A DNA stretch of 23,039 nucleotides from CAYHVH01 sp964360335 (GTDB lineage Bacteria; Patescibacteriota; Doudnabacteria; UBA920; 2-01-FULL-46-14): positions 1 to 23,039 of the forward strand of contig CAYHVH010000013.1 in NCBI GenBank assembly GCA_964360335.1, read 5' to 3'. Numbering within the stretch: the first letter of the stretch is position 1; each line of letters begins with the position of its first letter. The position numbers and the translations under genes were made by a program. Shown here in pieces: positions 18,371-23,039 of the stretch. The notes beneath the pieces are model-generated. The model made no database searches. It was not told where the DNA came from and saw only the letters and a program-made list of their open reading frames with translations.

Positions 18371-19276
18371 CTATTGGGTATTGACCGGACCGTTATCCCG
18401 GTCACATTTTCCCAAACTGATGTGCACGTGGGTCGCACCCGCGCTACTGCACAAAACCGGGTTTGCATCCTTGTCTTCGCAAGTCGCTCGCTTGAGCGGC
18501 GGAAAGCCCAAGGAAGCGTTGCACGCCTGAGAGGCTTGCAAAATTTGGGACCCTTGACTCTCATTGCCAAAATCCACAGCCAAAGAGCCAGTGCTGCCGG
18601 CTCCTCCCCCGTAATGACAGGAATTAACAGAGTGGGAGCAGATATCGCAAGTTTCCGCAGTTGCCCCGCCGCGATTGAAATTGCAGATGGTGTGGGTAAC
18701 ATCAAAAGTAAAAACACTCCCGACATCCGGCACCCGACCTTGGACGCAACCAATAAAACGATCCAAATCCGGGTCATTTTGTCGGGGGTAGGGCACGTTA
18801 TTTTGGCGCGCCAATTCTTCGGGCAGGCTGCAGAGCAGACTGCTCGCCGTATTGAGCGCACTGCTCACCGGGCCGGAAAGGCCGGCAAAAGACTCGCAAA
18901 TATCTGGCCCCAATATGCCGACAATGGCAGAGGCAGTCCTGGCGGCTACACCGGTTACGCCTTCCGCATTGCAGGCCACGACAATCACCACCACCACCAG
19001 CAAAACTACCCCGATGATTGCCAAAATCACGAGAATCACCGGAGCGGCGGCGGCCAGAAATTCCGCGACGGCCGCGCCAATCGCGCGCAGTACAACGGCG
19101 GTCGCCCTCTTTTTGACAATCCCTTTGACGTCCCGCTCCGCAATTTGTCTCGCCAGGCGGATCGCCCGTTGCGTTCTGGTGCCTTTGGCCTCTCGTTTGC
19201 GCCTTTCCCGCTCCTCCTGCTTTTGCCTCTCCAATTCCTCCTGATGAGCTTGTAACTCCTCGTCTACTAAAGCCAT
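18371..19276 (-). CDS. Membrane-anchored M15-like peptidoglycan hydrolase candidate in a secretion operon
   Basis: A 301-residue protein. Residues 1-60 are highly charged and helical (EELERQKQEERERRKREAK), probably cytoplasmic. One strong transmembrane helix (about 74-102) follows. The outside part is cysteine-rich, which suggests disulfides. Near the C-terminus CHYGG (His221), GSLAVDFG (Asp235) and THVHIS (His283/His285) resemble the zinc ligands of M15 D-Ala-D-Ala peptidases (SxHxxGxAxD and HxH), with an insertion between the first two. As it lies 4 nt downstream of the VirB4 ATPase gene, it may open the cell wall for the secretion apparatus, replacing VirB1-type transglycosylases. The family assignment is inference from motif pattern; the catalytic glutamate was not identified with certainty. 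Confidence 0.6.
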   Translation of the reverse strand: MALVDEELQAHQEELERQKQEERERRKREAKGTRTQRAIRLARQIAERDVKGIVKKRATAVVLRAIGAAVAEFLAAAAPVILVILAIIGVVLLVVVVIVVACNAEGVTGVAARTASAIVGILGPDICESFAGLSGPVSSALNTASSLLCSLPEELARQNNVPYPRQNDPDLDRFIGCVQGRVPDVGSVFTFDVTHTICNFNRGGATAETCDICSHSVNSCHYGGGAGSTGSLAVDFGNESQGSQILQASQACNASLGFPPLKRATCEDKDANPVLCSSAGATHVHISLGKCDRDNGPVNTQ

Positions 19277-19280
19277 GGAC

Positions 19281-21089
19281 TTAGGACCCTGCTAATTCTT
19301 CTTTTGCTCTTTGGATTTCCAGCCGCTGCTGGGGATCAGTCGTAATGATTTGGTCCTCGGTATAAGAGGCGACCACCCGGATGGCGACATGTTTCAGTCC
19401 GGCAAAAAAGATGCCCTCGCCGATTTCCGACTCCAGCAGCAGATACTTTTCCCCCTCGGTCAAGAAAAAGGTTTCGGTGACGAGGTCAATGGCCGCCGGG
19501 GATTGCTTTAAGAGAAGTTGAATCGAGGAGTTGGTTACCACTGGCTTGCCGTAAGGGCTTTGCAAAAAGTCCTGGACGTCTTGGGTAATCGTCGTCACAC
19601 CCAAGTAATATTTACGCGAGCGTTTGGCAATGCTGAACAAAAACCGGGCCGAGTCCTCGTGCTGCATCATCCACCACGCTTCGTCGATGACCAAAATCCG
19701 CTTTTTGAGGGCCGAACGGACCTCGTTCCAGATAAACCCGAGGATGACGTAAATCCCGATTGGCCGCAGACTCTCTTCGAGATCGCGCACCGAAAACACC
19801 ACTAGTTGACTGTCGAGGTTGAGATTAGTGGGCTGGTTGAAGATCCCGGAGAATGTCCCGTCAGTGTACTTGGAAAGCCGCTGGGCCAAACTTTCACCCC
19901 CCGCAATCCCGGCCAAAACGCTCACCAGGTCTCCCATCGTCGGCATTTCGGCGTTGCTGAAATCCGTCTGGGGCGTAATGTCCCGGGTGGCGTACGTTTC
20001 CCACAAGGCCCGGTCCATAATCGCCTCTTCCGTCGGGTTAAGTTTCCCGAGCATCAAATTCATCAGGCCCATGAGGTTGATGACCGCCGAGCGCAAGACA
20101 TCTTCCGGCTTTTCCCCCTCCACGGCCTTGGGCAAATCAAAGGGATTGATGCGCGAATCGGAATTGAGGGAGACGTTCAAATACGTGCCGCCGACCGCTT
20201 CCACCAGGTGCTTGTATTCGTTCTCCGGGTCAATCACTATCACTTCCGTGCCCAACATCATGGACCGCAAAATTTCGAGCTTCACGGCATAGGATTTCCC
20301 GGCGCCGGCTTTGGCAAACACCACGGAGTTGGCGTTTTCCATTTGGAAGCGGTCGAACAGAATCAGACTGTTATTGTGCCGGTTGATGCCGTAGAGAATC
20401 CCGTCGTTGCTGGTGAGCTCGGAGGAAACAAAAGGAAAGGTCGTGGACAGCGGCGAGGTGTTCATGTTCGTCGCGATCGCGAGTTCGTCGTCTCCCAGGG
20501 GCAGGGTGGAATTGAACCCCGCCTCCGCCTGGAGGACGGCGGATTTGGCCACCACGAGTTTGGCCGAGAGCAAGGATTCGAGATTGGCGGTGATTTTATT
20601 CAAGGCCACGAGCTCATCGGCATAAACCGTGAAGTACAGGGAAAATCGGAAATACCGTTCCGTCCCCTGGGACAGGCGATCCCGCAACTCTTCCACATCA
20701 TGGTAGGCCGTTTCCAAAATCGGGTCGCGCACCACGCCCTTTTCCTCATTGAGGGCCATGGTCGCCTGGAGCTGCCCGACTTTGTCGCGGAACTTTTTCA
20801 TCACCACGCCCGTGTCCATCGGGTAAATAAACATCGCCGTGTCCATCGGCACCTCCAAATTGATAATCGGAGAGAGCCAATTGCTGGATAGGAACCGCGG
20901 ATAAGTCAGCACGAAAAAAGTTCGCGCGTATTTGCCGGAAACCTGAAGGAAAGTGCTCTCCAGCTTCATCGCCGAAGGAGCGATGAGATCTTTGACCGAA
21001 GTTAGCCCCTTGCGATAGGCGCGTTCGGCCTCCAAGAGTTCGTGAGCAGTGGACTGTTTTCCCGATCTGGTTTTGGATTGGAATAACAT
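19281..21089 (-). CDS. VirB4/TraC-type secretion ATPase (C-terminal ATPase part)
   Basis: The hexameric ATPase of type IV secretion/conjugation systems. The start is the ATG at 21089 (602 residues, MLFQSKTRSGKQS), 4 nt after the stop of the preceding TraC-like domain gene; a longer frame to 21242 would overlap that gene and has no family features. The N-terminal third contains the CagE/TrbE/VirB4 region (about 20-200: RAYRKGLTSVKDLIAPS, MDTAMFIYPMDT). The RecA-like motor has Walker A AKAGAGKS (259-266), IDPENEYKHLVEA, Walker B ILVIDEAW (Asp469/Glu470) and GVTTITQDVQDFL (motif III/Q-rich). The protein ends with TEDQIITTDPQQRLEIQRAKEE. It is the main energy source for the cluster; no VirB6, VirB8-10 or relaxase is in the window. 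Confidence 0.94.
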   Translation of the reverse strand: MLFQSKTRSGKQSTAHELLEAERAYRKGLTSVKDLIAPSAMKLESTFLQVSGKYARTFFVLTYPRFLSSNWLSPIINLEVPMDTAMFIYPMDTGVVMKKFRDKVGQLQATMALNEEKGVVRDPILETAYHDVEELRDRLSQGTERYFRFSLYFTVYADELVALNKITANLESLLSAKLVVAKSAVLQAEAGFNSTLPLGDDELAIATNMNTSPLSTTFPFVSSELTSNDGILYGINRHNNSLILFDRFQMENANSVVFAKAGAGKSYAVKLEILRSMMLGTEVIVIDPENEYKHLVEAVGGTYLNVSLNSDSRINPFDLPKAVEGEKPEDVLRSAVINLMGLMNLMLGKLNPTEEAIMDRALWETYATRDITPQTDFSNAEMPTMGDLVSVLAGIAGGESLAQRLSKYTDGTFSGIFNQPTNLNLDSQLVVFSVRDLEESLRPIGIYVILGFIWNEVRSALKKRILVIDEAWWMMQHEDSARFLFSIAKRSRKYYLGVTTITQDVQDFLQSPYGKPVVTNSSIQLLLKQSPAAIDLVTETFFLTEGEKYLLLESEIGEGIFFAGLKHVAIRVVASYTEDQIITTDPQQRLEIQRAKEELAGS

Positions 21090-21093
21090 TGTC

Positions 21094-21768
21094 TTATTCG
21101 CTAATTTCAATTCCCTTGATGCTCTCGGCATGCAGCGGAGAAGCGGTCTCAAAGTTATAAGAACTATACAGGAGCTCCAGAAGCTCCGGGGTTTTGAGGA
21201 CGAAGCTCCGCAACCCCATCGTCCCGAGACCGCCCACGACATGGTTCAACCGCTCTTCCAGTTTCAACTTCGCTTTTTCAAAGTCCTCTTCCCTGGAGGC
21301 GATAGACAGCGCGGGATTAAGGATCTTCCGCAGCCGCCCGGTGAAGTTTTCCTTCACCGGCGCTGTCGTGTAGGGTATCACCACGTAGAAAGTTTTGCTC
21401 ATGATGCTGCTGTATTCCACCAAGCGGGCGACATATTCGACGTATTCGTTCATCTGAATCCGCAAGAGCTCGTTGGTCTGGCCGGCCATCAGCCCCTTCA
21501 GCTTTTCCAGATAGCTGTTGATATCCAAAACCCGGGAATGAATCAGAATCTGCACGGGGAAATCCAAAGAATTCAGAAAGCTCTGGTAGGCGGCAATCAA
21601 GGCGTTTTGCTCGTCTTCGGACTTCAGGGCAAAATTCGTGGAAGAAACGGCAACCACGGCGCGGAGACTGCCGTCTTTCATGATGATGGTATCGTCTTTG
21701 ATCTCCGCAATCTTTAAATACCGTTGCGTGGACTCAACCTTGGTTTTGGTTCTTTGCATCTCCACCAT
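21094..21768 (-). CDS. TraC-like VirB4 N-terminal domain protein, separate gene
   Basis: A 224-residue protein corresponding to the N-terminal domain that in many VirB4 proteins is fused to the ATPase. Features are QRYLKIAEIKDDTIIMKDGSLRAVVAVSSTNFALKS (about 15-50), then EQNALIAAYQSFLNSLDFPVQILIHSRVLDINSYLEKL and a C-terminal TMGLRSFVLKTPELLELLYSSYN, as in TraC/VirB4 proteins. The stop is followed after 4 nt by the ATG of the ATPase gene, so the two halves are translated together. A split VirB4 is common in Gram-positive-type and CPR systems, with PrgI encoded upstream as here. An AT-rich spacer precedes it. Confidence 0.85.
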   Translation of the reverse strand: MVEMQRTKTKVESTQRYLKIAEIKDDTIIMKDGSLRAVVAVSSTNFALKSEDEQNALIAAYQSFLNSLDFPVQILIHSRVLDINSYLEKLKGLMAGQTNELLRIQMNEYVEYVARLVEYSSIMSKTFYVVIPYTTAPVKENFTGRLRKILNPALSIASREEDFEKAKLKLEERLNHVVGGLGTMGLRSFVLKTPELLELLYSSYNFETASPLHAESIKGIEISE

Positions 21769-21815
21769 AAAAATTCAAAATTTAAATATCAAAAATCAAA
21801 ATTACAGTTTAAAAT
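21769..21815. repeat. AT-rich spacer, AAATCAAAAATC family, beside the four-helix-bundle gene
   Basis: AAAATTCAAAATTTAAATA, then TCAAAAATCAAAATTACAG, then TTTAAAATCTAAAATTTC. It is an imperfect inverted counterpart of the AT-rich 5' end of the adjacent four-helix-bundle gene (22150-22211), so that gene is framed by inverted AT-rich segments. Similar words fill 2731-2832. Confidence 0.55.
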
Positions 21816-22211
21816 CTAAAATTTCTTTCCCTTAAGGGTCAAAATACTCGAAGCTAAAATGTTAGCGATTTCAATAAGCTCCTGTAATAACCAGAGCAAC
21901 TCATTTTTGTCCCCTTTGTTGGTATCGCGTAATAGTGTTAGCCACATTTTCGATTCGTTGGCGGATTTCAACGAATGGGTAAAAAAGTTGATAAAATCCT
22001 TTTTTGAACTTGCCGATGCAGCCTCTATGTAATTTGCTAAGACGCTGGTGCCGCTTCTTAGAAGTTGCTTGCCAATGGTTTCGCCTACGGAATCTTTCGG
22101 AAGGCTATCGATAAACTTAATTAACCTTAAAACCCAACCGTACAGCCGCTTTTTGAATTCATTTTTGAATTTTACATTGTCATTTTGCACTTTGATTTTT
22201 GATTTTTGCAT
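21816..22211 (-). CDS. Four-helix-bundle protein, 23S rRNA IVP / S23 family
   Basis: A 131-residue protein from an ATG that overlaps the prgI stop as TAATG. The core is typical of the family: FKKRLYGWVLRLIKFIDSLPKDSVGETIGKQLLRSGTS (about 19-56), VLANYIEAASASSKKDFINFF, HSLKSANESKMWLTLLRDT and a last helix ELIEIANILASSILTLKGKK. Family members were first found in intervening sequences of 23S rRNA genes but are abundant at other sites in CPR; the function is unknown, perhaps RNA or nucleotide related. The first 17 residues (QKSKIKVQNDNVKFKN) are encoded by the AAATCAAAAATCAAA repeat. A frame start 6 codons upstream (22229) is possible, but TAATG coupling favours 22211. Its presence interrupts an otherwise secretion-specific operon. 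Confidence 0.88.
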   Translation of the reverse strand: MQKSKIKVQNDNVKFKNEFKKRLYGWVLRLIKFIDSLPKDSVGETIGKQLLRSGTSVLANYIEAASASSKKDFINFFTHSLKSANESKMWLTLLRDTNKGDKNELLWLLQELIEIANILASSILTLKGKKF

Positions 22212-22672
22212 TAGATTTGGCTGAGCCATTTTTCTTTGAGTTGCCCGCTGTGAATCAGCCGCTCCTCTTCCGCCGTTTTCTGGTCCAGAATGTAGGCCAG
22301 GCGGCGCAACCTGCTCCCTGTCTCGGGTTCCGGTGCCGGCTGGCTTGGGGCTTTCTGGGAAACGGCCTTGGCGACGGAAAACGCTTTTTCGCCAGTCCGG
22401 GAAAACACCCGGAGCTTCGGAGCCGAAAAAAAATGCATGGCGCTCAACAAGCTACTAAGGATCGGCCGCCCGTTGAACTTGCCGAAAGCCATCAAGACGA
22501 ATAACCCCATTGTCGGGAGGGCAAACAGGAAAAATACCGCTCCCATCCCAAAAATACTCCACCACATGAGGCTCACTAAACCCCCGCCCAGAAGAATCAG
22601 AAACTGCTTCAGGCTCAAGGGGCCGATAATCTTGTCTTCTACCTCAAGGAATTGCGGAACAGAGTATTGCAT
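22211..22672 (-). CDS. PrgI family protein
   Basis: PrgI proteins are small two-TM proteins of type IV secretion/conjugation systems, generally encoded just upstream of the TraC/VirB4 ATPase. The protein has 153 residues. It starts with the family signature QYSVPQFLEVEDKIIGPLSLKQFLILLGGG (residues 2-31), then two helices (about 24-40 and 43-61), GKFNGRPI and a soluble C-terminal extension (about 85-153) with a Pro/Ala-rich linker. It lies upstream of the four-helix-bundle gene and the split VirB4 genes, and a single-arm TACGAA repeat separates it from the upstream GxxExxY gene. Confidence 0.92.
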   Translation of the reverse strand: MQYSVPQFLEVEDKIIGPLSLKQFLILLGGGLVSLMWWSIFGMGAVFFLFALPTMGLFVLMAFGKFNGRPILSSLLSAMHFFSAPKLRVFSRTGEKAFSVAKAVSQKAPSQPAPEPETGSRLRRLAYILDQKTAEEERLIHSGQLKEKWLSQI

Positions 22673-22673
22673 G

Positions 22674-22709
22674 CTACGAAAGTACGAAAAAGATACGAAA
22701 ATACGAAAT
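22674..22709. repeat. TACGAA-family spacer, single arm
   Basis: GCTACGAAAGTACGAAAAAG, then ATACGAAAATACGAAATT. It repeats the left arm of the palindrome at 5338-5416 (CTACGAAAGTACGAA) and lies between the prgI start and the stop of the GxxExxY gene. The second arm is absent. Confidence 0.7.
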
Positions 22710-23039
22710 TAATTTTCATTAACAATGCGTTTAAATTTTAAGCCGTTGCTGGTAAAATTGGCAACTATACCTAGTTTCAACTTTGTCGCTTTTAAATATC
22801 CCAGTACTTGGTCAATATTTTGTTTCGAGAAATACTTATCTTTTTTAATCTCTAGAACAATCTTATCTTCAATTAAAAAGTCTAAGAAATAACGACCTAT
22901 TCTTTTAGTTTTATAATTTAGCGAGATTGATACTTGTTCGAGAAATTTTAATCCTCTGTTCTTCAACTCGACAGCCACTGCTCGCTGATAATATCTTTCT
23001 TGATACCCACTTCCGAGTTGCTTAAACACCTCGAATAAA
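22709..23039 (-). CDS. GxxExxY protein, PD-(D/E)XK nuclease-like (partial, N-terminus outside window)
   Basis: The family motif GxxExxY is present as GYQERYY within KQLGSGYQERYYQRA. In the same frame the sequence continues upstream of the GTG at 23029 as LFEVFKQLG, matching the usual LxEVxxxLGxGFxExxY start, so the gene runs off the right edge. The nuclease-like core is GRYFLDFLIEDKIVLEIKKDKY, with Asp and Glu-x-Lys in the PD-(D/E)XK arrangement, and the end has QVLGYLKATKLKLGIVANFTSNGLKFKRIVN. Family members are small and their substrates unknown; they are often scattered as solitary genes with four-helix-bundle genes in CPR and related genomes. It is more AT-rich than the secretion genes after it. 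Confidence 0.88.
   Translation of the reverse strand, partial: LFEVFKQLGSGYQERYYQRAVAVELKNRGLKFLEQVSISLNYKTKRIGRYFLDFLIEDKIVLEIKKDKYFSKQNIDQVLGYLKATKLKLGIVANFTSNGLKFKRIVNEN

Noticed and set aside
18374..19255. A 293-codon plus-strand frame opposite the hydrolase gene
   Set aside because: The minus-strand frame has a coherent TM helix, cysteines and zinc-ligand-like motifs and fits 4-nt operon spacing; the plus-strand frame has no domain features.
19806..20891. A 361-codon plus-strand frame opposite virB4
   Set aside because: Its product is rich in His, Gly and Arg as expected of the antisense strand of a GC-rich gene; the VirB4 motifs on the minus strand are unmistakable.

Overview
The window looks like a chromosomal segment of a Patescibacteria (Candidate Phyla Radiation, CPR) genome. 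This is inferred from gene content: compact operons, a gatCAB transamidosome locus, an ECF-type sigma factor next to a DUF5667 membrane protein, DUF2795, a PrgI/TraC-type secretion ATPase cluster with a four-helix-bundle (23S-IVP family) gene in it, and sparse Shine-Dalgarno sites. TGA is used as a stop (gatB, GIY-YIG gene), so this is the standard bacterial code and not the recoded Gracilibacteria/Absconditabacteria code.

Layout. 1-1183 (-): partial membrane-anchored Kelch-like propeller. 1252-4729 (-): gatB, gatA, gatC (order of transcription C-A-B). 4788-6321 (+): lemA and htpX. 6326-6772 (-): recX, divergent from 6903-10140 (+): clpC and comFC. 10148-10565: AT-rich GIY-YIG nuclease gene framed by palindromic repeats. 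10591-10886: a degraded tRNA-Ser followed by an intact tRNA-Ser(GCT). 11175-12633 (+): sigma factor and DUF5667 protein, then a strong terminator. 12701-12892 (-): DUF2795 protein. 13079-13165 (-): tRNA-Ser(TGA). 13348-13833 (+): two-TM membrane protein. 13885-14334: a run of hairpins, tRNA-Arg fragments and tRNA-Arg genes. 14476-16557 (+): recG. 16616-17321 (+): an unrecognised 115-aa gene with its own promoter, leader and terminator. 17328-23039 (-): secretion-type operon: PD-(D/E)XK GxxExxY protein (partial), PrgI, four-helix-bundle protein, TraC-like VirB4 N-domain, VirB4 ATPase, membrane-anchored M15-like hydrolase, propeller protein.

The most unusual content is a family of short palindromic repeats built on a 15-bp unit (TCCGCC-NNN-GGCGGA), often as two units in tandem (30 bp). 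One 30-bp copy lies in frame inside recG as exactly ten codons. Another sits precisely inside the D-arm of a tRNA-Arg fragment, a single unit sits in the D-loop of a tRNA-Ser remnant, and two more lie in the presumed leader of tRNA-Ser(TGA). Next to these is a tRNA-Arg(GCG) gene whose sequence is broken twice, once by a 42-nt nested hairpin at position 26/27 and once inside the anticodon (34/35) by a 153-nt segment bounded by a 12-bp inverted repeat and carrying a complete second tRNA-Arg(GCG). Removing both inserts leaves a 72-nt tRNA with perfectly paired acceptor and T stems.

Two further AT-rich spacer families (TACGAA-rich palindromes and AAATCAAAAATC-rich spacers) separate otherwise tightly packed genes. 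The second resembles the 5' coding end of the four-helix-bundle gene in the secretion operon.
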